Shown piece after piece: positions 24,038 through 35,376 of a DNA stretch of 64,000 nt. Location of the stretch: the NCBI RefSeq assembly GCF_012641395.1, contig NZ_JABAIH010000007.1, positions 124,001-188,000 on the forward strand. Reading direction: 5' to 3'. Source of the DNA: Rhizobium sp. P32RR-XVIII (lineage in GTDB: Bacteria > Pseudomonadota > Alphaproteobacteria > Rhizobiales > Rhizobiaceae). Each line of letters opens with the position of its first letter. The first letter of the stretch is position 1. The notes under the pieces were generated by a model that saw nothing but the letters and a program-made list of their open reading frames with translations, did not search any database and was not told where the DNA came from. The position numbers and the translations under genes are program-made.

Positions 24038-25288
24038 TTATTCAGCAGCGGTCTTCTGGCCGAAACGCTTTTCTATGTAGTCGACGACCAGCGCCTCGAA
24101 GTCCGAAGCAATCTTCGGCCCGCGCAGCGTCAGCGCCTTCTTGCCGTCGATGAAAACCGGTGCGGCCGGCGTTTCGCCGGTGCCGGGCAGCGAAATGCCG
24201 ATATCGGCATGCTTGCTTTCTCCGGGTCCGTTGACGATGCAGCCCATGACCGCGACGTTCAGCGCTTCGACGCCCGGATATTTCTCGCGCCAGACCGGCA
24301 TGTTCTTGCGGATGTCGTTCTGGATGTTCTGCGCCAGCTCCTGGAAAACCGTCGAAGTCGTACGGCCGCAACCCGGGCAGGCGGCAACGACCGGCACGAA
24401 CTGCCGGAAACCCATGACTTGCAGCAGTTCCTGCGCCACCTGCACTTCGCGCGTGCGGTCGCCATTCGGCTCTGGGGTCAGCGAAACGCGGATCGTATCG
24501 CCGATGCCGTGCTGGAGCACGTAGCCCATGGCTGCAGACGAGGCGACGATACCCTTGGTGCCCATGCCGGCTTCGGTGAGGCCGAGATGAAGAGCGTGAT
24601 CGGAGCGCTCCGACAGCATCGAATAGACGGCGATCAGATCCTGAACCTGGCTGACCTTGGCCGACAGGATAATGCGGTTGCGCGGCAAGCCGATCTCTTC
24701 TGCGAGATTGGCGGAGATCAGCGCCGATTGCACGATTGCCTCGCGGGTGACCTGACGGGCCGAAAGCGGCGAGCCTGCCTGGGCGTTCTGATCCATCAGC
24801 GCCGTCAGGAGGTCTTGGTCGAGCGAACCCCAATTGACGCCGATGCGCACCGGCTTGTCGTAGCGGATCGCCATCTCGATAATTTCGGCGAACTGCTTGT
24901 CCTTCTTGTCCTTGAAGCCGACATTGCCGGGATTGATCCGATATTTCGCAAGCGCTTCAGCGCAGGCCGGATGATCGGCGAGCAACTTGTGGCCGATATA
25001 GTGGAAATCGCCGACAAGCGGCACATCAAGGCCGAGGCGTAGCAGCCGCTCGCGAATCTTCGGAACGGCTGCAGCGCTTTCATCGCGATCGACGGTGATG
25101 CGCACGAGTTCCGACCCTGCCTTGAAGAGGGCCGCCACCTGCGCGACCGTGGAATCGACATCCGCCGTATCGGTATTCGTCATCGACTGCACGACGACCG
25201 GCGCACCACCGCCGACGATGACGCCACCTACGTCGACAGCGACGGAAGCCCGGCGCGGTTTCGGATCAAAATCGCTGGCTGAGGACAT
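24038..25288 (-). CDS. ispG: 4-hydroxy-3-methylbut-2-en-1-yl diphosphate synthase
   Basis: This enzyme performs the penultimate step of the MEP isoprenoid pathway and uses a [4Fe-4S] cluster. The 416-residue protein has VVVQSMTNTDTADVDSTV near the start, the TIM barrel, and the cluster ligands in CPGCGRTTSTVF and CIVNGPGESKHADIG. These are diagnostic of GcpE. ATG 25288 gives MSSASDFD; an in-frame start 24 bp upstream is less likely. It lies close to the prenyl diphosphate synthase gene, which uses the pathway's product. Confidence 0.95.
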   Translation of the reverse strand: MSSASDFDPKPRRASVAVDVGGVIVGGGAPVVVQSMTNTDTADVDSTVAQVAALFKAGSELVRITVDRDESAAAVPKIRERLLRLGLDVPLVGDFHYIGHKLLADHPACAEALAKYRINPGNVGFKDKKDKQFAEIIEMAIRYDKPVRIGVNWGSLDQDLLTALMDQNAQAGSPLSARQVTREAIVQSALISANLAEEIGLPRNRIILSAKVSQVQDLIAVYSMLSERSDHALHLGLTEAGMGTKGIVASSAAMGYVLQHGIGDTIRVSLTPEPNGDRTREVQVAQELLQVMGFRQFVPVVAACPGCGRTTSTVFQELAQNIQNDIRKNMPVWREKYPGVEALNVAVMGCIVNGPGESKHADIGISLPGTGETPAAPVFIDGKKALTLRGPKIASDFEALVVDYIEKRFGQKTAAE

Positions 25289-25382
25289 GGATAGAGCTCT
25301 TGAACCCTTCAAATTCGTGCTTTCAGGTGGATCATACCTGCTTTCTTGTCAACGCCCAACGCATCACTTTTGCTCGGCGGTG

Positions 25383-26576
25383 CTAGTGGCCACTGCCGGA
25401 AATGCCGTCTGCGTAGCGTGCAAGCCTTGAGAAGACCAGCACGACGACCAGCAACACCGGCAACGCCATGAAGACCACGCCGAAACCGACATGTTCGGCG
25501 ACGAAACCGATTACAGACGGTGCGACCAGCATCCCGGAATAGCCCATCGTCGTGACGACCGAGAGACCGATTCCTGCTTTCAGGCCAGGAACATTGCCCG
25601 CCGCAGAAAAGGCGATCGGCACCATGTTCGAAATGCCGATGCCGCAGAATGCAAAACCCATGATCGCGATCTCGGCGCTCGGCGCGAAAGCGGCGGCGAG
25701 CATGCCCACAATGGCAAAGAGGGTGCAGACGCGCAGCGTTTTGACCGCGCCGAGCCGGTCTCGCACCAGATCGCCAGCGAAACGCATGATGGCCATCGTC
25801 AATGAAAAGGCGGCAAAACCGAAGCCGGAAAGAGCCACGGAAGCACTCAACTCCTGACGGAGGTAAAGCGCACCCCAGTCCAGCACCGCACCTTCCGGAA
25901 CCATCGAAAAGAGAGCCATCAATCCCAGCAGCCAGGGCAGAGGGTCGATCGGCAGCCGCGTCTTCTCTTTCTTCTCGTCCGGATGCGGCGGATCGGAAAG
26001 TATGATCGCCCAGGCGCCAGCCAGGAAAATCAGCGCGAGCAAAGTCGCAAGTCCGGCGTGGCCGAGGACGCCGAATTTGGCGATGACGAAACCGCCAAGG
26101 CCTGAGCCGATCAGACCTCCGAGGCTCCAGAAGGCATGACAGGACGACATGATCGCCCGGCGCATCGATTTTTCAACGGCAACCGCATTGGCGTTCATGG
26201 CGACATCCATCGCACCGATGAAGCCGCCGAACAGGAAAAGCGCAATTGCCGCGGTAACGACATTCGACGCCACCGTGAGCGCGAGAAGGATCGGCAGCAC
26301 GCAAATTGCAGTGGCCCGCGAAATCACGCGCGATCCATGCTTGGCAATCTGTGCGCCGGCAATCGGCATCATCGTCAGTGACCCGAGACCGAACACCAGT
26401 ATCATCAAACCAAGCTGAAACTTCGTCAGTTGCAGCCGTTCGGCGAAATCCGGAATCTTCGGTGCCCAGCTACCGACGACAAACCCGTTCATCAGGAACA
26501 GCAGCGAAACAGCAACCCTGCTTTTCGGCAGGAAGCCGCGCCTTACGCCGTTAACAACATTTGGAGGATTATCCAT
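25383..26576 (-). CDS. MFS transporter, FucP-like
   Basis: This 397-residue inner-membrane transporter has 12 predicted helices. SLLFLMNGFVVGSWAPKIPDF in helix 1 and GAMDVAMNANAVAVEK are typical of a sugar-type MFS group. I start at ATG 26576, with GGAAG upstream; an in-frame TTG at 26600 is possible. It lies 53 bp downstream of a DeoR regulator on the same strand, so a sugar-related substrate controlled by that regulator is likely, but the substrate is not determinable here. Confidence 0.82.
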   Translation of the reverse strand: MDNPPNVVNGVRRGFLPKSRVAVSLLFLMNGFVVGSWAPKIPDFAERLQLTKFQLGLMILVFGLGSLTMMPIAGAQIAKHGSRVISRATAICVLPILLALTVASNVVTAAIALFLFGGFIGAMDVAMNANAVAVEKSMRRAIMSSCHAFWSLGGLIGSGLGGFVIAKFGVLGHAGLATLLALIFLAGAWAIILSDPPHPDEKKEKTRLPIDPLPWLLGLMALFSMVPEGAVLDWGALYLRQELSASVALSGFGFAAFSLTMAIMRFAGDLVRDRLGAVKTLRVCTLFAIVGMLAAAFAPSAEIAIMGFAFCGIGISNMVPIAFSAAGNVPGLKAGIGLSVVTTMGYSGMLVAPSVIGFVAEHVGFGVVFMALPVLLVVVLVFSRLARYADGISGSGH

Positions 26577-26629
26577 TGTAATACCGTCTTCCTTCCGCAA
26601 CCGGCGTTAAGCCGGCTCGCAAACGTAAA

Positions 26630-27412
26630 TCAACGCGTCTTCTGCGCTTTCACTGTCCGGCAGCCCCGCTCGCGAAAGGCCGCAAGCAGCGCCTCGTCGG
26701 CATCGTGCTCCACCACAAGGCATTCGCACTGCACGATCGGCAGAATGCTGTGTGGAGCCGCTGTTCCGAATTTTTCCGAAGTCGCGGCAACCAGAACCTT
26801 CCTGCTTTTCGACGTCGCAAATCGCTTGAACTCGGCATCCTCGAAGCCAAAAGTCGTGACCCCCGCCTCCAGGTCGACACCGCAGGCGCCGAGAATGCAA
26901 AGGTCGGGCGAGAACTGCTCCATATCCCGCATTGCCTTGGCGCCTAGGGCACCGCCCACCTGCCGGTCGACCATACCGCCAATCAGAATGACATCGACGC
27001 CGGGCTTGTCGATCAAGGCGGCGGCAATTGCCGGAGCGTTCGTTGCAGCCGTCAGCGCCAGGTCGACGGGCAATGCATTGGCGATCGCAAGATTCGTGCT
27101 TCCGGCGTCAAAGAATACGGTCGAGCCCGGGGCTATCTGCGAGACGGCGGCCTCAGCCAGCAGTTCCTTGCGATCGAGCGCGATGCCCATGCGTTGCGTC
27201 AGGCTCCCGCCTGCAGGCGAAACCGGCAGCGCGCCACCATAGACCCGCTCGCAAAGTCCCGCGGCTGCCATCTCACGCAGATCCCGGCGGATCGTGTCTT
27301 CCGAAACCCCGAATTCCAAGGCAAGTTCCGTCGCGAGCACGCGGCCTTTCGCCTGAAGCTTCCCCGATATGATGCTCTGCCGCTCCTTGAGGAGCATTTC
27401 ATGCGTGTTCAT
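26630..27412 (-). CDS. DeoR-family transcriptional regulator
   Basis: This sugar-phosphate-sensing repressor of 260 residues has the N-terminal helix-turn-helix (LATELALEFGVSEDTIRRDL, then GLCERVYGGAL). The C-terminal effector domain shows VFFDAGSTNLAIANAL and VILIGGMVDRQVGGALG, as in the DeoR/GlpR group. The MFS gene follows on the same strand. Its upstream region has a direct repeat of ATCGTGCA, a candidate operator for autoregulation and perhaps for the divergent amino-acid transporter. Confidence 0.92.
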   Translation of the reverse strand: MNTHEMLLKERQSIISGKLQAKGRVLATELALEFGVSEDTIRRDLREMAAAGLCERVYGGALPVSPAGGSLTQRMGIALDRKELLAEAAVSQIAPGSTVFFDAGSTNLAIANALPVDLALTAATNAPAIAAALIDKPGVDVILIGGMVDRQVGGALGAKAMRDMEQFSPDLCILGACGVDLEAGVTTFGFEDAEFKRFATSKSRKVLVAATSEKFGTAAPHSILPIVQCECLVVEHDADEALLAAFRERGCRTVKAQKTR

Positions 27413-27448
27413 GCTCGATTAGCCCGCCGGATACAAATTCAACGTGTA

Positions 27449-27476
27449 ATCGTGCATAAACGTATATGATCGTGCA
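27449..27476. promoter_or_regulatory. direct repeat, candidate DeoR operator
   Basis: ATCGTGCA occurs at 27449-27456 and at 27469-27476, a spacing of 20 bp that places the two copies on the same face of the helix. They lie 37 bp upstream of the DeoR start. Binding is inferred from position. Confidence 0.45.
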
Positions 27477-27654
27477 GACAACAGGCATCCGTCACACGAT
27501 TTCTGACAACATGAAACAAGCCGCGCCAAAAACCGAAATAAATGAGAAAAATATTCGCACTTGCCCAATTTCTTTGCAGTTTTCTACGCTTCGTGCTGCG
27601 CTATTTTCTGCAATCTATCCATCATTGAATTCCTCCAGAATGGACACGCAAAAA

Positions 27655-28428
27655 ATGAAACTGCTCAAGACCATCGCCGCCGCAGCCCTCATCTCCGCAG
27701 CTGCCTTTGCTTCGGCTCAAGCCGGCGACAATCTCAACGCCATCAAGTCCGCAGGGGTCCTGAAGATCGGCACGGAAGGCACTTATGCGCCTTTCACCTA
27801 TCATGACGGAAGCAACAAGCTGGTAGGCTTCGACGTCGAGATCGGCGAAGCGATTGCCGCCAAGCTCGGCGTCAAGCCTGAATTCGTCGAAGGCAAGTGG
27901 GACGGCTTGATCGCTGGCCTCGACTCCGAGCGCTACGATACCGTTATCAATCAGGTCGGCATCACCGATGCCCGCAAGCAGAAGTACGACTTCTCCGAAC
28001 CTTACATCGCGTCCAAGGCCGTGCTCATCGCCCGCGCCGACGACGACAGCATCAAGAGTTTCGCGGACCTGAAGGGCAAGAAGTCTGCCCAGTCTCTGAC
28101 GAGCAACTTCGGCAAGCTTGCCGAGCAGTCCGGCGCCGAACTCGTCGGCACCGACGGCTTCGACCAGTCGATCCAGCTGGTGCTTACCGGCCGTGCCGAT
28201 GCGACGATCAATGACAGCCTCTCCTTCCTGGACTTCAAGAAGCACAAGCCGGACGCAAACGTGAAGATCGCCGCCCAGCAGGAGAACGCCGATTATTCCG
28301 GCATCATCATCCGCAAGGGTGAGCCGGAGCTGCTGGGCGCAATCAACAAGGCGCTGGTGGAAATCAAGGCCGACGGCACCTACAAGAAGATCGCTGACAA
28401 GTATTTCGGCCAGGACGTTTCGAAGTAA
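27655..28428 (+). CDS. amino-acid ABC transporter, substrate-binding protein (cystine-type)
   Basis: This is a periplasmic receptor of the polar amino-acid uptake family. A Sec signal peptide ends at about ASAQA (residue 22-23). The mature part reads LKIGTEGTYAPFTYHDG, then KWDGLIAGLDSERYDTVINQ and DFSEPYIASK. This pattern is close to the cystine receptor FliY/TcyJ of enterobacteria, so cystine or a related amino acid is the best guess. ATG 27655 gives a normal signal peptide; ATG 27640 is an alternative. It heads a three-gene operon, with a terminator-like hairpin before the permease gene. Confidence 0.88.
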   Translation: MKLLKTIAAAALISAAAFASAQAGDNLNAIKSAGVLKIGTEGTYAPFTYHDGSNKLVGFDVEIGEAIAAKLGVKPEFVEGKWDGLIAGLDSERYDTVINQVGITDARKQKYDFSEPYIASKAVLIARADDDSIKSFADLKGKKSAQSLTSNFGKLAEQSGAELVGTDGFDQSIQLVLTGRADATINDSLSFLDFKKHKPDANVKIAAQQENADYSGIIIRKGEPELLGAINKALVEIKADGTYKKIADKYFGQDVSK

Positions 28429-28452
28429 GTCCCGCCTATACAAAAGGCCCCT

Positions 28453-28592
28453 CCCCAACCCCTCCCCACAAGGGGGAGGGTTTTTTATTGGCCGTTCCGC
28501 AATCAAGGACCGCGCTAATGGGGATGATTAGCCGTTTTATGCCCGTACGACGCATCCTCTAAGCCCCTCCCCCTTGTGGGGAGGGGTTGGGG
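28453..28592. repeat. 28-nt inverted repeat, rhizobial GC-rich palindromic element
   Basis: The 28 bases 28453-28480 are the exact reverse complement of 28565-28592, with 84 bases between the arms. Each arm is built of C4-5 and G4-5 blocks (CCCCAACCCCTCCCC...). Elements of this composition are common between rhizobial genes. Here the pair lies between the receptor and permease genes of one operon. Confidence 0.8.
28460..28486 (+). terminator. terminator-like hairpin after the receptor gene
   Basis: CCCTCCCC-ACAAG-GGGGAGGG is an 8-bp stem followed by six Ts, 32 bp after the receptor stop. It sits in the left arm of the inverted repeat. Partial termination here would give more receptor than permease, as is usual for such operons. 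Confidence 0.7.
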
Positions 28593-28638
28593 AAGGGTAT
28601 TCCACGTCAACGCATCAACCAGCGAGAGGGAATACCCC

Positions 28639-29319
28639 GTGCCGCACTGGCTTCAATTGATGGTGGAATCGCTGCCTACGCTTCTTTGGGGCGGCATCAA
28701 GTTCACCATCCCCCTTACGCTGCTTTCCTTTTTGTTCGGGCTGATCCTTGGCTTGATCACCGCCGTCGCGCGGCTGTTCGCTCCGGCGCCGGTTGTGGCC
28801 GTTGCCCGCTTCTATGTCTGGATCATCCGCGGCACACCGCTGCTCGTGCAGCTTTTCGTGATCTTTTACGGCCTGCCGAGCATTGGCATCCTGCTCGATG
28901 CCTTCCCGGCAGCCCTCATCGGCTTCACGCTGAATATCGGCGCCTACAGCTCCGAGATCATCCGTGCCGTCATCTCCTCCGTGCCCAAGGGTCAATGGGA
29001 AGCCGCCTATTCGATCGGCATGAACTGGCGCCAGGCCATGAGCCGCACGATCCTGCCGCAGGCCGGCCGTGTCGCCGTGCCGCCACTTTCGAATACCTTC
29101 ATCTCGCTGGTCAAGGATACCTCTCTGGCGGCCGCGATCACCGTGCCTGAGCTTTTCCAGGCGGCCCAGCGCATCGTTGCGACGACCTATGAACCGCTGA
29201 TCCTCTACATCGAGGCTGCTTTGATATACCTTGCTTTGAGCTCCGTCCTTTCCGCGCTGCAGGTGCGGCTCGAGCGCCGCTTTGCGCGCTACGGCGGCAT
29301 GCTGGAGGCAAATGCATGA
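28639..29319 (+). CDS. amino-acid ABC transporter, permease
   Basis: This inner-membrane subunit of 226 residues belongs to the HisM/GlnP permease family. It has several helices and the typical segments YVWIIRGTPLLVQLFVIFYG and AYSSEIIRAVISSVPKGQWE (EAA loop), then SLVKDTSLAAAITVPELFQ. I start at GTG 28639 (VPHWLQL), with GAGGG eight bases upstream. The longer in-frame reading begins inside the repeat and is not credible. ATGA overlap joins it to the ATPase gene. Confidence 0.88.
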   Translation: MPHWLQLMVESLPTLLWGGIKFTIPLTLLSFLFGLILGLITAVARLFAPAPVVAVARFYVWIIRGTPLLVQLFVIFYGLPSIGILLDAFPAALIGFTLNIGAYSSEIIRAVISSVPKGQWEAAYSIGMNWRQAMSRTILPQAGRVAVPPLSNTFISLVKDTSLAAAITVPELFQAAQRIVATTYEPLILYIEAALIYLALSSVLSALQVRLERRFARYGGMLEANA

Positions 29320-30077
29320 TCGAGCTTTCTCACATCGAAAAGCGCTTCGGCGATGCCGTCATCCTGAAGGACATTAGCATCCGCATCCCGGAAGGTAGCG
29401 TCACGGCCCTTGTCGGCCCCTCCGGCGGCGGCAAGAGCACTCTGCTCCGCTGTATCAATCTCTTGGAGATTCCGACCGCAGGCGCCATCCGCCTCGGCGA
29501 GGAGGCGCTCTCCTTCGCGCCCGGAAAGCGCGTCGCCTGGCCGGCGATCCAGAAGATCCGCCGTCAGACGGGCATGGTCTTCCAGAATTTCCAGCTCTTT
29601 CCGCACCAGACCGCAATCGAAAATGTCATGGAGGGCCTCGTCACCGTCCTCAAATGGCCGAAAGACAAGGCACATGCCCGCGCCATGGAATTGCTGACCA
29701 AGGTCGGCATGGCGCACAAGGCAGATGCCTGGCCCGCGACGCTTTCCGGCGGCCAGCAACAGCGCGTCGCGATTGCCCGCGCGCTGGCGCCCTCGCCGCG
29801 CGTCCTGCTCTGCGACGAGCCGACCTCGGCCCTCGATCCGGAGCTGTCGGCGGAAGTAGTGGAAGTATTGGCTCAGCTCGCCCGCGAAGGCACGACCATG
29901 GCCATGGCGACGCATGATCTGCGGCTCGCCTCAAAGATCGCCAACAACGTCGTGTTCCTGGAAGCGGGAAGCGTCGTCGAGACCGGCGCGGCAAAGACCA
30001 TCTTCACCGCTCCCGAACGCGAGCGCACCAGGCGCTTCATTTCGACGATCAACGCCGCGCATACTTACGACATCTGA
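29316..30077 (+). CDS. amino-acid ABC transporter, ATP-binding protein
   Basis: This ATPase of the polar amino-acid importer (253 residues) has Walker A GPSGGGKST, the Q-loop in GMVFQNFQLFPHQ, signature LSGGQQQR, Walker B VLLCDEPTSALDP and the His switch in MATHDLR. Its start overlaps the permease stop by four bases. A 9-bp hairpin follows the gene. Together with the receptor and permease it forms a complete importer. Confidence 0.92.
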   Translation: MIELSHIEKRFGDAVILKDISIRIPEGSVTALVGPSGGGKSTLLRCINLLEIPTAGAIRLGEEALSFAPGKRVAWPAIQKIRRQTGMVFQNFQLFPHQTAIENVMEGLVTVLKWPKDKAHARAMELLTKVGMAHKADAWPATLSGGQQQRVAIARALAPSPRVLLCDEPTSALDPELSAEVVEVLAQLAREGTTMAMATHDLRLASKIANNVVFLEAGSVVETGAAKTIFTAPERERTRRFISTINAAHTYDI

Positions 30078-30081
30078 GAAA

Positions 30082-30110
30082 AGCCGGGATCGTCCGAAAC
30101 AATCCCGGCT
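30082..30110 (+). terminator. terminator of the amino-acid transporter operon
   Basis: AGCCGGGAT and ATCCCGGCT form a 9-bp stem with an 11-base loop, just after the ATPase stop. The T run is short (TTC), so efficiency is uncertain. The FMN reductase gene converges from the other side. Confidence 0.65.
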
Positions 30111-30124
30111 TCACCGTCAGCTCA

Positions 30125-30700
30125 TCAGGCGGCTGCGGTGACGACGGCGCGGGCTGCCTTCAGCGCATTGCCCCACCAGCTCAGCTGGTCAAGCATGTTC
30201 TTGACGGCTTCGTTGAGGTGCGCGTAGTCGCCGAGGCTCTTGCCTTCCTTGACGACGCTCAGATACTCCGGGAAGGAAATGTGCACGCCCGTCTTCACCG
30301 AAGCGGCGCTCATTTCCACGAATACCAAACGAAGCTGCTCCACGGCGCGAGCGCCGCCGACACCGCCGTAGCCGACGAAGCCGACCGGCTTCTGGATAAA
30401 ATCGCCCAGATCGATGGCATTCTTCAAAACGGCGGTCGGCCCATGATTGTATTCGGCGACGGTGAAGATGAAGCCGTCGAATTCGCGCAGTTTTTTCTTC
30501 CAGCGTTCCGCCGTCTCGCTTTCGGCTTCAGAGGCACGCGCTTCACCGAAGAAGGGCATGGGATAGTCCAGAAGATCGAGGACCTCGACCTCAAATTCCG
30601 GCCGCTTCCGGGCAATGTCGGCAATCCACTTCGCCGGATGATCGGCGAAGCGGCCAATGCGCGTGCTTCCAACGATGACTGCAATCTTGATCTTACTCAT
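30125..30700 (-). CDS. NADPH-dependent FMN reductase family protein
   Basis: This 191-residue flavodoxin-like oxidoreductase probably reduces FMN or quinones. It has the flavin-binding start IAVIVGSTRIGRFADHPAKW, the FGEARAS loop, and FTVAEYNHGPTAVLKNAID with GYGGVGGARAVEQL, all typical of the family. ATG 30700 (MSKIKIA) is the normal start; the longer frame is not supported. It lies beyond the pyc terminator and so is probably transcribed independently. The physiological substrate is unknown. Confidence 0.88.
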   Translation of the reverse strand: MSKIKIAVIVGSTRIGRFADHPAKWIADIARKRPEFEVEVLDLLDYPMPFFGEARASEAESETAERWKKKLREFDGFIFTVAEYNHGPTAVLKNAIDLGDFIQKPVGFVGYGGVGGARAVEQLRLVFVEMSAASVKTGVHISFPEYLSVVKEGKSLGDYAHLNEAVKNMLDQLSWWGNALKAARAVVTAAA

Positions 30701-30722
30701 TTCAACCCTTTCTCTATTCACA

Positions 30723-30753
30723 AAACAAAAAAGGGCGGCTCCTAAAGCCGCCC
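30723..30753 (-). terminator. pyc terminator
   Basis: GGGCGGCT and AGCCGCCC form an 8-bp stem with a 5-base loop. On the minus strand it is followed by TTTTTTGTTTTG. It lies 20 bp after the pyc stop. Confidence 0.92.
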
Positions 30754-30772
30754 TCAACCTTTCAGCGGCCGG

Positions 30773-34237
<3,465 letters not shown>

Positions 34238-34344
34238 TGCAGTCTCCTCACGGCATTGAAACGGGCAATGCTGCACCCGCGAAGAGAAGTCTTAACGCGC
34301 TGTCACGGAAAGTTCAATTTCCTTCCGGTAGAACTTCCGGAGAG

Positions 34345-35085
34345 CTAGGTAACGAGACCGTGCCGGAAGGCTAGCGCCACCGCTTGCTGGCGGTTCTTGG
34401 CCTTCAGCTTTTGCTGAAGTCCATTCATATACCAATCTACCGTGTGGTTGGAGATCTTGAGCACTTTGCTGATCTCAACGGAGGTCAGCCCCTCCGCAAG
34501 ATAATGCAGAATTTCCATCTCGCGCCGCGTCAGCGGCATCTCGAGCGATGTAGCACTCTCGAGAGCTTTCGCTTCACCCTTGAGCTCGAGCAGCCGCCAG
34601 AAGGCTTTGCGCGCGATCGTTTCGAATAGCGACATCTCGACCGGCGACAATTCAACTGGCCCGCCGCCGACGCTTAGGTTTCCGAGCACGCCGCTCCTCC
34701 CGTGAATGGGAAAGATGTAACCGTCGCGCAGGCCATGGGCATGCGCATCCGCCATCATTTGTTCCATCCGCCGCTGATTTGGGTCGCGCCGATAGGCCGC
34801 AAGGCTCTCCTTCCATCGAAATGGTCTCTGCGCCCGAGCCAGATACCGCACCGTGGGATCTACGAGGACGTACTTTTTCTCAATATAGGTTTGTGGCCAT
34901 TTCTCGGGCCAATGCCCGGCAAGGACCAGACGCCAAGGTTCCTCGCTCTGCTTCAGGTGACGAAGGAGCCCGTAATATTCGAAACCGTAGAGGTGGACGG
35001 CTCGCCGCAGCTCCTCAACAACACCCTCTGGTTGCTTACACTCCTCAAGCACGACCAGAGACTGAACTAATGTATGAATATTCAC
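34345..35085 (-). CDS. LuxR-family regulator with autoinducer-binding domain
   Basis: This 246-residue regulator has an N-terminal autoinducer-binding domain with the conserved aromatic and acidic pattern of AHL receptors: W and Y in WPQTYIEKKYVLVDPTV, DP, and FRWKES. The LuxR helix-turn-helix at the C-terminus reads LTRREMEILHYLAEGLTSVE, followed by ISKVLKISNHTVDWY. No synthase gene of the luxI type is near, so it is a LuxR solo. It lies between pyc and ndvA, divergent from ndvA. Its ligand and targets are unknown. Similar regulators are found at this place in Sinorhizobium. Confidence 0.9.
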   Translation of the reverse strand: MNIHTLVQSLVVLEECKQPEGVVEELRRAVHLYGFEYYGLLRHLKQSEEPWRLVLAGHWPEKWPQTYIEKKYVLVDPTVRYLARAQRPFRWKESLAAYRRDPNQRRMEQMMADAHAHGLRDGYIFPIHGRSGVLGNLSVGGGPVELSPVEMSLFETIARKAFWRLLELKGEAKALESATSLEMPLTRREMEILHYLAEGLTSVEISKVLKISNHTVDWYMNGLQQKLKAKNRQQAVALAFRHGLVT

Positions 35086-35376
35086 AAGTGCCCCCTGCCC
35101 GGCAACGGGCGGCCTGAAGACGGCGATCAGCTCGCCGAATCAGGAATAGTGGTGTCATTACCAACGGGTCCTACTAAATTTTATGGTGTGCTAATGCTTG
35201 GTTTAAATGCAAGTGGAAATTGTTGCACTTTTAGCTGGCCGAACAGCGGCCGATCGAGTCATCTCGTCGCACCCTGCAGATAAGGATCATCTGAACACTC
35301 CGTTAATCGTCGGTTCAGGTGGCTTTTTATAGCATCGCAACATCCCGTTTTGCAGATCGCACACAAGAGGTACGCC

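Noticed and set aside
28453..28592. insertion sequence or MITE ends
   Set aside because: There is no transposase and I see no flanking target duplication; the GC-rich arms fit common rhizobial intergenic palindromes.
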